Source: Diatrype stigma (Eukaryota; Ascomycota; Sordariomycetes; Xylariales; Diatrypaceae). From it: a DNA stretch of 64,000 bases. The notes under the pieces were generated by a model, which did no database searches, was not told the DNA's origin, and worked only from the letters and a program-made list of their open reading frames with translations. A program made the translations under genes and the position numbers. Numbering within the stretch: the stretch's first letter is position 1; each line of letters starts with the position of its first letter. The stretch is from the NCBI GenBank assembly GCA_022225965.2, contig JAKJXP020000087.1:62001-126000 (forward strand), given 5' to 3'. Positions 12,027 to 21,453 of this stretch are shown piece by piece.

Positions 12027-12563
12027 TCAATCCAGATTCCGGACCGCCTCCTTGATGTCCTCCCCGAAGTCGAATGTCTTCCCTCCAATCATCAGCCGGG
12101 CCTTGGGGTCCGTCGCATTCTCCAGCACGATCTTCTTCGTCATGAAGCCCCTGGTCACCACATCGCCGACCTTATCCTTGGCATCCCGGGCCGGCAGCTT
12201 CGGGAATTCAACGACGGTGCCGCTCGCATCCTTGAGCGCGCCGGACTGCCCGTCCCACTCCCACTCCCATGGGTAGCTGGCGTCCGCGTACGCCCAGGGG
12301 TTACCCAGGGCTTTGCATTTGCGCGTGGCGCCGACTGGCAGGAACGGGATGACACATGTGACGTATGTGTTCTGGACGAAGTCGGCCACCCAGCGGAGGG
12401 CTGGCTCCGTAGTGGGGTCGACTTTGTATATTTGTGCCGTGGGAGGCTCTAGATATTTGAATTGGGGGTGATTGAATAGATGTCGCAACAGGGTGGCATG
12501 CTTCTCGGCCAGCTCGAAAGCTTGGGCCGGAGTGGGGTGTCCGATTTGATTAGGCAGAGGCAT
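12027..12563 (-). CDS. Conserved-looking small protein, unknown function
   Basis: This is an uninterrupted 178-residue frame with an ATG start at 12563 and GC-rich coding bias that sets it apart from the AT-richer flanks. No family was recognised. There is no signal peptide, no membrane span and no obvious catalytic motif. The sequence has a helical N-terminal part (AQAFELAEKHATLLRHLF), a Trp-rich segment (YPWEWEWDG) and a charged C-terminus ending in EDIKEAVRNLD. It is probably a soluble intracellular protein. The frame is long and biased enough to be real, but expression is unproven. Confidence 0.6.
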   Translation of the reverse strand: MPLPNQIGHPTPAQAFELAEKHATLLRHLFNHPQFKYLEPPTAQIYKVDPTTEPALRWVADFVQNTYVTCVIPFLPVGATRKCKALGNPWAYADASYPWEWEWDGQSGALKDASGTVVEFPKLPARDAKDKVGDVVTRGFMTKKIVLENATDPKARLMIGGKTFDFGEDIKEAVRNLD

Positions 12564-13515
12564 TGTAGGTGGTGTATAACTCGCTGAATGGATGAGAGAG
12601 TTGCTGAGCTATTCCAAAAGTTGCAAGATCGATATATTGTAGCCGTGCTGTCGGGCCCTTATATATTGCTTGGACGTTCAGACACCACACCGTAAAATGT
12701 AGTTATCCGTATCGCAATAACCGTAGTAGAATCCTCGAGATCAGAATTACGCATATGATCTACGCATATTATGTGGGTACTATGGGGTTATCCCCATGTC
12801 TGCAACTAGCTGAAGCAGAGATTGTCACAGTGTCACAGTGCCAGAGTGCCCGAAACTAGGTATATATACGCCTCATAGCATCTAGCATAATCGATGCCAG
12901 CCCTCGATATCCTTAACGGAGGTTCGTCTCTTTCGTTTCATGTATGCCTCTGGAACAGGTTTTTATCCCGGCAAGACTTGGAGCCTATCTAGGTAGGTAT
13001 TTCTCAACCATATGAAAAGGACCGAACCGACCCAGGGGGCGGTTGTGTAGATAATTCTATCTCTACTGAGTTTCTACTGAGTTGGACAATAATTTCACAG
13101 TGTACCTAGGTCAAGTTGCATACGACAATCCACATAGGGTCTTAAACTCGTAGCAAGTAGCAACATGGGACACACCTGACCCTCTAACTGCAAATCATAC
13201 TAGTATTTCGCTGTGCTCTTCATATATCCAAGGTGTTCATATGTGGCCACGCTTCGTGGCATCAATGACCTTGCGTTGTCTTCACAATGTATTGGAATCA
13301 TATATTGTTGTATTTTATGTTTTCGGGATAGGAGGTTAAGGGGCCCCTAATCCACGATTTCCACGTATCGTTAGGTAGTTAATAACTCCGCTGTCTCTTG
13401 TGGGGCACTGTTACCTCGCCTCACATCTCCCCACCTCATCCTTTCATCGACGTGGACATCTGCAAACTACCAACGAAACAGCAGCCTTAGACGCTTCTTA
13501 GAATTGGGAGACAAC
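12564..13515. other. Divergent promoter region, no gene seen
   Basis: This AT-richer DNA separates the small unknown protein (minus) from the metallophosphoesterase gene (plus). No coding sequence was recognised. TAGGTAGGT and ACCTAGGT elements of the dispersed type occur near 12990 and 13105. Confidence 0.5.
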
Positions 13516-14610
13516 ATGTCCAAGAATCTCGTCAAAACGAGCATACTAATCATCTCCGACACGCACTGCGCGCCTCTAACGGAAGCTGACGCCAGGGATG
13601 GAGCCGCCGCGCCGAGGCCTCCCTTCCAAGCGCCGCTGCCATCGGCGGACCTGCTGATCCACTGTGGGGATCTCACCATGACCGGCAGCCTCTCGCAGTA
13701 TCACGCGGCGCTGGATATGCTGAAGCACATCGACGCGCCCGTCAAGCTCGTCATCGCCGGCAATCACGACCTGACGCTGGACCGCGAGTTCGTCGGGTCG
13801 CACAGGAACGACCGGCGCATTCCGTCCGCGACGGACGCCCAGTGGGCCGCCGCCCGGGCCCTCTGGACGTCGCCGGACCACCGCGCCCGGCAGGAAGGCA
13901 TCACGTTCCTCGACGAGGGCGAGCACGACATCGCGCTGGCGAACGGCGCGCGGGTCCGCATCTACGCCAGCCCGTACACGCCCGAGTTCCTCGACTGGGG
14001 CTTTCCCTACCGGCGGGACGAGGACCGCTTCAACCCGGCGAGTGCCTCGTTTTCGGATGCGCGCAGCGTGGCCCAGGTCCCGGCCCCGGTACCGGTACCG
14101 TCGTTTTCGTCGGATTCGGTGGGCGCGGCGCCCATCGACATCATGATCACACACGGACCGCCGTGGGGCCGTCTCGACGAGGTTCCCCAGAGGAACGGCA
14201 CGTTACTGAACACCGGCTGTTCGCATCTTCTACGAGCCCTGATGCGGGCGAAGCCTTTGATCCACTGCTTTGGGCATATACACGAGGGGCACGGTGCCGA
14301 GAGGGTCGAGTGGTCTGATAATGCAGACGAGGTGACAAGTTCAAGGGTTAAACGCGACCTATGGGAACGGAAATCAAACCCAGCATGGGAGGCGGGGATA
14401 ATACTTGGACAGGATGGTATCGCACGTATTGAACCTGATCTTGAGGCCTCCAAGGCGGATCGTGCGATTGTAGTTGATGTCTCATCAGAAAGCGACAGCC
14501 CGCTACAAAGAGGGAGGGATACTTTGCTCGTGAACGCTGCCATTATGACCGTAAGCTATAGGCCTGATAATGCACCTTGGCTAATCGAGGTAGATCTACC
14601 AACGGCCTAA
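13516..14610 (+). CDS. Calcineurin-like metallophosphoesterase
   Basis: The protein has 364 residues from the ATG at 13516; the in-frame TTG upstream is not a plausible start in a eukaryote. The metallophosphoesterase metal-binding motifs are complete and in order: SDTH (residues 14-17), GD (51-52), GNHD (82-85), a later ITHGPPWG segment, and the closing GHIHEGHG. The family uses two metal ions to hydrolyse phosphoester bonds, and this layout resembles the MPPED-type group rather than PP1/PP2B phosphatases. No signal peptide or membrane segment is visible, so it is probably cytosolic. Substrate is unknown. The C-terminal 80 residues after the catalytic core are less conserved in appearance. 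No intron is needed. Confidence 0.88.
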   Translation: MSKNLVKTSILIISDTHCAPLTEADARDGAAAPRPPFQAPLPSADLLIHCGDLTMTGSLSQYHAALDMLKHIDAPVKLVIAGNHDLTLDREFVGSHRNDRRIPSATDAQWAAARALWTSPDHRARQEGITFLDEGEHDIALANGARVRIYASPYTPEFLDWGFPYRRDEDRFNPASASFSDARSVAQVPAPVPVPSFSSDSVGAAPIDIMITHGPPWGRLDEVPQRNGTLLNTGCSHLLRALMRAKPLIHCFGHIHEGHGAERVEWSDNADEVTSSRVKRDLWERKSNPAWEAGIILGQDGIARIEPDLEASKADRAIVVDVSSESDSPLQRGRDTLLVNAAIMTVSYRPDNAPWLIEVDLPTA

Positions 14611-15066
14611 GTAGATGTTTACAACAATGCAAAAAGGGGAGTTAGATCAGACCCCTGATTGATCAAGACGAGCTTTCGAGGTCGTTATATTCTATATCAA
14701 TATATAATTTTGCTGTTATAGACAGAGTGCTACTGGCGACGTCTAATGACCATTACGCCAATACAAGAATTTTAGACCTCTCAACACCACGCTGATTCCC
14801 CGTCCTCTACGATATTGCGACTCACGAGTAATGGTTAGGGATATCAAAATTTGACAAACTATCCAAATCAATCTGATGGGTCTCGAAGTTATAACACAAG
14901 ATATAATCGTCCGACATAGTTTCTCTTCGTCAGTTCAATCTCTCATCGGGTTTTTAGGATAGGACCGGCACCGGAATGACGCCCATAGCAAACTTATGAT
15001 CGCATGAGCACCAAGCATACCGATCATTCCAATACCACAATCCATTATCGAAAAGGGCCAAATCAT
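14611..15066. other. Gene-free flank left of the SINE-like insert
   Basis: This AT-rich DNA follows the metallophosphoesterase. No gene or structured repeat was recognised. Confidence 0.5.
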
Positions 15067-15134
15067 TATCGCATCACAAAAACGGAACCGTTATTGCTCT
15101 AGTGGCAATAACGCTATATATACTGACTGCGACA
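15067..15134. repeat. 68-bp direct repeat, copy 1
   Basis: This copy is identical over 68 bp to 15402-15469. Each copy contains an inverted repeat, CGTTATTG and CAATAACG around a 9-nt loop, and an overlapping short hairpin AACGG-AA-CCGTT. Copy 1 lies outside the neighbouring gene and is the probable duplicated target on the far side of the insert. Confidence 0.9.
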
Positions 15135-15401
15135 CACCCCCCAGATTTTGGCCCTTCTTTGGCCAGGATCTGCAACTTTCGCAGTCCTTTTGTTGGGTAT
15201 TCGTCCCGAGCACTAGCAACTGGCTCTGGCAACTGGCTCTGGCTCTCGCTTTCTGGCTCTCTTTGGGGATCGAATCCATACCCTTGGGGTGGTCCTTCTT
15301 GCAGAGTTTCGTATAAGGAACGTATTTATACGAAAATAACGCATTAACCACTAGACGATGCGAGCATTTCTTGGCAGCCTAACGCAAACCGGGCGCATAA
15401 C
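15135..15401 (-). mobile_element. tRNA-derived SINE-like insert
   Basis: This 267-bp segment sits between two identical 68-bp repeats. On the minus strand it carries a tRNA-like Pol III promoter: an A-box-like TCGTCTAGTGG at 15358-15348 and a B-box-like GGATTCGATCC at 15277-15267. The 7-bp inverted repeat CGTATAA/TTATACG lies between them. The tRNA-like part cannot fold into a full tRNA, since the acceptor and T stems do not close, so it is not a working tRNA gene. A tRNA-unrelated tail with GAGCCAGTTGC-type subrepeats follows. This layout matches fungal SINEs in general. The 68-bp flanking duplication is much longer than usual, so a segmental duplication is the alternative. Confidence 0.45.
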
Positions 15402-15469
15402 TATCGCATCACAAAAACGGAACCGTTATTGCTCTAGTGGCAATAACGCTATATATACTGACTGCGACA
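15402..15469. repeat. 68-bp direct repeat, copy 2, overlapping a gene's 3' end
   Basis: This copy is identical to 15067-15134. It encodes the last codons and the stop (15411-15409) of the membrane-protein gene on the minus strand, so the duplication preserved that gene's C-terminus on the gene side of the insert. Confidence 0.9.
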
Positions 15470-17594
15470 ATCATGCTATACAATGATAAAGAACCAAAAC
15501 CGCAAAAGAACATGAACTTGGTGATTTTCCTGGGCCACGCCCGAAAAGCAGTCTGTTCTAGATATATCAGTAACATCGTGTAAGCCTGTATACAAGCAGG
15601 CTGAAACACCAATGTGTTGAAGATTAGGCTATAAAAGGTTGAAGGGGAGAAAAACACCACATCCCAAACCTCAATACGCAAAAATGACGTAAGGTATAGG
15701 ATTGGGACGAACGCGAGTAGTATAGGGCTACTGCTTTGATGTGTAGTATGAATTCCTCGGCTTTGCTGGAGTATCCTGTAGACCTCGGCTTTAGCAGTTG
15801 GATTCTCGGTAGCTCTCTCGGCATCTGTAAAATCGCCAACCTCTGCATCATCGAAATAATTCACGGAAACATGATCTCCTCTCCCTCTGATGTTAACTAT
15901 TACCTATGGTTAGTTAAAGTCAAATAGAGCACTTAACTTTCTAGTCTGGGTCGCACTTACTCCCATCAACCAGGTTTCTATCTACTCCATGTTGGGATAC
16001 CGGTTGTGTTTCCCTAACTTCAGGGAAATCTGTTGAGGGGTCATCATACCCAAATGATTCATTTACATCTGAGGAAGAGGAAACACGCCGGTTCGATGGC
16101 CCTACACTTCCCATTAGTATATGCGCATTCAACCAATTAACTCACAAACTCACGCCGTCCAAGTGCCCAGGTCGGTATAATGGGGTACTGGTAAAGGGTA
16201 CCAAGGATTAACAGGACAGGATATGCAAGAAGCAGCAGTGGAATAATTTGACCAAAGGTCCAATCGTTGTCCCCTATACTGCCATATTGCCGAAGCAGTA
16301 GTATACGCGCAGTTCCCCAACTAGCAGACGCAATCAACAAATATACCTAGGTCTATTAGTAAGGGCTGTCTCCTAGCGTGAGGAGGGATTACAATAAGAA
16401 CTCACCTCCACAGCCATGGAGGCGTATATGTCCATAAGTAACCGGATAGTATAATATGAAGTCGCTTGTAAAGGGAGGAAAATAGCAGCCAACCTCAAGG
16501 CATTATGGGGCTTCATTCGCTCGAAGTTATTTTCCCAAATCCTTAGTAGGTTGCGGTGGCCTTGGTCGATGCTCCCTCGTAGCAGCCGAGTTATGATGTT
16601 TGAGGACCTCTGGAATAGTTTGCCGAGACGAATAAAATAACCATATGACAATATAACAAGGGAGGTTATCAAAGATGTGTAGGCATCCCCATTACGGCGG
16701 GTGTTCATACCTAATTTGAAAAAGCAGATTGCTGGAGATGCCGGCAACACATATATCGGGTCTCTATCGTCAAGTATTGAAGCATTACCGACTAGAAAAG
16801 TATCTGGGCAGGTAGCGTCGGTACTGCCAAGATCAACCAGATATTGAATTGGACAATTTCGAGCAAACTTGAAATGACCAGTAGGGATGAAGGCTACTAT
16901 AAGAAGAAATAGCAAGACGGCCATCAAAATAACACGCCATGCGCGTTTCGCGGGACTTTTATGAAAATATCTGCGAAGGAAGGTGAGAGCGGATAGGTGA
17001 GTGAGACTCGAGAACCAGGCCAGGTAGACAATCGTTTGCCAATGATATGCGGATAAGCCTCGTCCTAGCGACAAGTAACCGCTTACCAGGAGCGCAATGC
17101 TTGTCAGGAATTGTGCATCAGCTAGATTAAGGACGCACTTGCATCTGGTAAGCCGTGTTAGATATATCGCTAGATGGGGATCTCACCTTGTTGAATGCTT
17201 CCTCAATCTCACTCCCATTGTAGTTTGAGGTACCACTTAGGGACCGAAGTCGACTCGTGTATCTAAAGAGGGTGATGTCGACAGAGTTCGGTTCAAAGTA
17301 TTTGTCTGGACTTCCTTGGTCTCTGAAAGGGCTCAGCCTGGGATGGAAGACAAATATATAGTAGACGAGCAGTATCAATATGGTGATCCATGCCGTGAGC
17401 AAAAACCCCAAGACGACCTGTTTTTCGTTAGGCTTGTGTATACCTAAGTATGTAGTGAACTATATGTCTAGACTTACACCGGTTCCGGATATATCTCCAT
17501 AAGGTCGAACCTCGTTAGGATTAGGGAGATCAGAGCAACTATAAGTAGATGTCGGTGAAGTAGGTAGTGCAGACAACGTAACACTATAGTTCAT
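15409..17594 (-). CDS. Multi-pass membrane protein of a fungal family, unknown function
   Basis: The gene has six exons: 17594-17478, 17417-17187, 17137-16406, 16346-16154, 16101-15961 and 15896-15409, giving 633 residues. Every junction has GT...AG ends, keeps frame and reads through as one protein. The N-terminus has YGDISGTG joined to VVLGFLLTAW, then a long hydrophilic linker, NLADAQFLTSIALLVSGY and SAYHWQTIVYLAWFSSLTHL. About seven to nine hydrophobic segments follow, interrupted by a Ser-rich hydrophilic loop (residues 425-475). This matches a large family of hypothetical membrane proteins common in filamentous ascomycetes. No catalytic motif is visible and no function is claimed. Its stop codon lies inside the 68-bp repeat next to the SINE-like insert. 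Confidence 0.8.
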
Positions 17595-19637
17595 CTTAAG
17601 GTTTTTCAAAAAAAAACAACTTGGTATTACGTCAGATTGTTTTTATGTTGAGTTTGCGAACTCGGAGTCGTTTCATTGCGAAGGGTGGTAGAAAGAAAGA
17701 GAGAAATGCGATAGAAATGTAGAAGTGTGGGAAGCCGCCTTTATCACGAAAATCGAAAACCTGGGTATCACAACGGCGCTTGGGGTCTGATATCATTGCC
17801 CCTATTTGCCTTGGCAAAGGGTCGGGGCCGACATCGAATTATAACCGAAAAGCCAGATGCTCAGTATCAGCCCGCATAGAGGGAGTATGGTACGACGAAT
17901 GACAAATCCGACACACTGTGGGTGGTATTCATATGGGCGCTGGAAATAGTTATAGCTTGTTGAACGACATTAGTTCCCCCTTTAACACAGTATAGCCTTT
18001 CTCATAGGTGGTGTCTGCTAGCAGGCCAACGAACCACTGAGAAGAGTTCCAATGCAACATCAAAAGATGTAAAATCAGTTACGGATTTGGTAGAACCGAG
18101 TCTGCATACATCATAAATGATATTGAGTAGCCGAGGTTTAACGCTGCCGTGGGAGTTCTCCTAAGAAATCATACATTGAGAATAAATGCGGCCCCCTTTG
18201 GAGTACATTGGGGCCGACCGCTGCTTACAGGGCTATGCTCGATCGAACGTAGGACGAGTATAAGCGTTAGTTATGTCAATGGACGGACGTCATTAGTCAA
18301 AGGCTATGCATGGGAAGGGCAGAGGAACACTGCCAAGATGTTTCAATACTAGAGCACACCTGGACATTCAGTATGACAGTAGTGTGGCAGAGTTGTTGCC
18401 TCTTTTCGAGAATTCTCGTACTGTTCTCATTGGGGAAACTTGACTCGTTACACACCGAGGCTAAGCATATCACGAGCCTAAACAGAGAATGCCTTGCGCT
18501 GGTCGAGGCCAAGAGAACAGCTGAGTTGTGAGAATTGTTGTACCCAAGAGAGCGCCTATGCCAACTTGCGACGGGGTTAGGCAAACCAGGAACAAATTCA
18601 CAAGAATGTATAGCACTTCCTGCCATGTGTCACCCCACACTAGATCGCATCAGACGTAACACAGACATACTAGAGCCAGGGTTTCAACTTCGAAAGATAG
18701 AGGCAGCTAGCCCTTTACCGAAAGCTACGCCCAGGGCGAATTATACATATCCAAGAGGTGCATCGATCTGGCTGAATGAAGAATGAGGGCTAGGCACGGA
18801 AAAGAACATCGACGTTCGATGTTGTCCTCATGATCTACTAAGTTGAAGATAAGAGTAGACTAGAATTCAAGACTAACAATGACTGATTGCCAGGGGATGA
18901 TATAATAGGGGCTGTAAGGACCCACTCGGCCCCTATATCTTCTAGAAACCAGGACCCATTACGTTCTTCTATTACATCTCTAAGTGGCAGCTGGTTTATG
19001 ATTCTAGGACGACAAATCACTGGTTAACATCTGAGTACGTGAGGATCGATCAATATCAAGAACCTTCAAACTGCCCTACGGAGCTTTGCTAGGAGGTAGA
19101 TAGTTCAGGGGGCTAGGACGGCTTTCGACAGTCCCTTCAACAACACGTATCTTAACGTAGAAAATCTACAGATGATACGAATGCCAGTGGTAGATATATT
19201 AGTCAGAAGCGTGTACATGGCCACAGTGGTATTGTCCTTGACGGTTACAAAAGTAGTCTCGGTGCGGGAAGAATCCGAGGATTACTTGAGATATCGCCCT
19301 CAAGCTTCACCCGAATACGGACAAGGTTTTGCGATGTTGGCTGAACCCCCAATGATGCTAGCCACGAGAAACGGAGTCGCAGAAATCGGGAGGAAATTCC
19401 ACCAAATTCTATCTACTCTTGCCTTGTATCCTAGCTACCGTTCGAAGATCAGATAGCAGGCTAATAGATTGCAAGAGAACGCGGCCCTGCTACTACGATC
19501 TGTCATGCCCCCCTGCGATGGGCAGCATGACCCAGGTTGGAAAACACATTACAGTAGAACAATGGATCAACACAGCTTGACACGCTCAAGGTACCAAAAC
19601 AAGGCCGGCATATGCCCAGAAGGTCCATTCAGCCCGA
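17595..19637. other. Long gene-free region
   Basis: No gene was recognised between the membrane-protein gene and the 3' end of BET2. An open frame at 19172-19456 (plus) has an ATG but no family resemblance and no coding bias. No repeats or transposon motifs were seen. Confidence 0.45.
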
Positions 19638-20743
19638 CTATGTCCGCTTGCCAAATATGCGCTCTGTGGTGGACTTTGGCAGGCAGTATACGGGGTCTAC
19701 AGGATCTAAGCCGTCATAGCCAAGAAGACTCAGACCGGCAATGCCGAAGCACGTGTGGTACACGTCGACCATGTTACCCGGGCGATCCGATAGGCCACCG
19801 GACTCGGCGTCCTGCGAGCGCAGTATGAAGGCGATGAGCCGGTCGCGGTCGATCCAGTGGGTGCGGCCGATCATCGCCAGGCTGCTCAGTACCCACCAGC
19901 TGTAGCACACGTCCTCCTGCTTCTCGGGGCGGCCGTTCAGGCCGCCGCCAGGGACCTGGCGCTCGCTGAGCCAGGCGCCCAGCTTCTCGACGTCGACGAG
20001 GTCGACGCGGCCGGCGATGGATAGCGCCGCCACGCACGTGAAGATCTGGCCCGAGTGGGACTCGGCGCCGGGGCTCACCCCGTACCCGCCGTCGAAGTTG
20101 GCGCAGGCCGCGACGTAGCCGACCGCCTTGTCGACGTCGACCAGGTGCAGCGAGCCCAGGAGGGAGAGCGCGTTCAGGGCGCCGTAGAGGAACCGCGTGT
20201 CTTCTTCGCCCCAGTCGTCGCCGGCGAACGTGCCGGTCTCTCGATTCTGCAGATCGGCAATGACTGGAGCGGGGCAAAAAGACAGTTGTTAGCGGGCATG
20301 GCATCTCAGCTATAGGCATAGAGGCACGGCCGCCGACGGGATGTGGGTGAGTGCCTAGTGGACGTCTGTTGTGACTCACATTTACCTACTTGCGCCTTGC
20401 CCTTACCACGCTTCTCTAGCTCGTCGTAGGCATCGAGCAGGGCAAGGATCTGGACGGCGCTTACGGTGTAGAGCATGTGGGCGTCGTGGCCCGGGGCAGC
20501 TCCAAAACCCCCGTTGTCATGCTGACAAGAGAGGACGAAGTCGATCGTTTGGTCTCTCGAGAGGGCGTCGGGATGTCGGAGCAAATGGAGCGCCGTCAGT
20601 CCCCAGTAGATCCCGTTGAGCCGCAGATGCTCGGTCAGCCAGTACTCGTACTCCTCCTTTCTTGTGTCGAGGCTCTGGATATACTTGACATGGGCGGACG
20701 TGGCGAGCTGGAGCTCTACGGGTAGGTTCTGGACTTGAGACAT
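19638..20743 (-). CDS. BET2: Rab geranylgeranyltransferase beta subunit (type II)
   Basis: Exons 20743-20380 and 20263-19638, with intron 20379-20264, give 329 residues, the usual size. The junction restores VGKFIADLQ. The enzyme adds two geranylgeranyl groups to the C-terminal cysteines of Rab GTPases, working with an alpha subunit and Rab escort protein. The alpha-alpha barrel repeats are visible as CQHDNGGFGAAPGHDAH, NFDGGYGVSPGAESH and two later GGL...RP repeats. Zinc ligands are present as Asp and Cys in QEDVCYSWW and His in DVYHTCFG. The enzyme acts in the cytosol on vesicle-traffic GTPases; one likely substrate, SEC4, is encoded about 40 kb away. The C-terminus (ERIFGKRT) is typical in length. 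Confidence 0.95.
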
Positions 20744-21143
20744 CGTACTGTGCTGTATGTGTCTTGTATATAAAGAGTGAACCCAAGCTTCTGCTCAGAA
20801 AGGTTGTCCTGGTCTACCTCGTGTAGAAGCGGCAAGGAGGTTGGCTTGTCGATGATGCATGTGCGAGTACCGGCCTAGGTACAAAGTACCTGCAATACGA
20901 GAGCCATTAAAATGGGCCCGTGGTCCTTTGCAGCCTAAACACTTGCAACTGTTGCCGAATGAAGCAAGGCGGCAGAACGGCAGAACTTACTGATTGTGGA
21001 CCTAGCGTTCACCGCTTTAAGGGTATAAATACCTGCCTGCCCTCGCTACTTCTAATAATTCTTGGTTTTTCTTCTCCAGCTCTCTTTGCCTATATGGCTT
21101 TGATCATGTGTAGTATCTGTTCTTTTCAGTATAAAAGCTGATA

Positions 21144-21161
21144 GTACCACACTCGTGGTAC
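21144..21161. repeat. Short perfect hairpin
   Basis: GTACCAC and GTGGTAC flank a 4-nt loop (ACTC). It stands alone between BET2 and the orphan open frame; no role is evident. Confidence 0.5.
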
Positions 21162-21174
21162 GTTCTCTTTTATT

Positions 21175-21453
21175 CTAATTTTTACGCTCCGGTAGCGATC
21201 CTCTGTGCTTGCGCATGATCGCTTCCACCGTGCCCCTGGTCTTACACTGCTTCCAGGCGACGCGAATACCATTTCGTGTTTTCATTGCAGTCCCGGGCTT
21301 GCCCGAGACGTGAGGAAAACCGGGCCACATGGCCAGGCGATATAAATGCAAACGGGTGAGTCCACTCTTCCAAGAACCCTGCCCATGGTTGGCAGGAGCG
21401 TTTATGCGGCGCAGTTTGTCGAACGTGATCCCGTGGGGGAGGTTAGTCAGATG
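21175..21453 (-). pseudogene. Orphan open frame, possible gene remnant
   Basis: A minus-strand frame stays open for 92 codons from just after a stop (21456-21454) to a stop at 21175. The local base composition is GC-richer and codon-like compared with its flanks. The translation (for example LPHGITFDKLRRINAPA and GIRVAWKQCKTRGTVEAIM) looks protein-like. The only internal ATG would give a very short product. Immediately upstream a second frame contains SWVRKALKADMDILGNLDE, so this may be a spliced exon or a decayed gene or transposon fragment. No family was recognised. Confidence 0.3.

Noticed and set aside
15264..15365. Functional tRNA gene on the minus strand
   Set aside because: A- and B-box-like motifs are present, but the acceptor and T stems do not pair and no anticodon arm forms, so it is read as a tRNA-derived pseudogene or SINE head.
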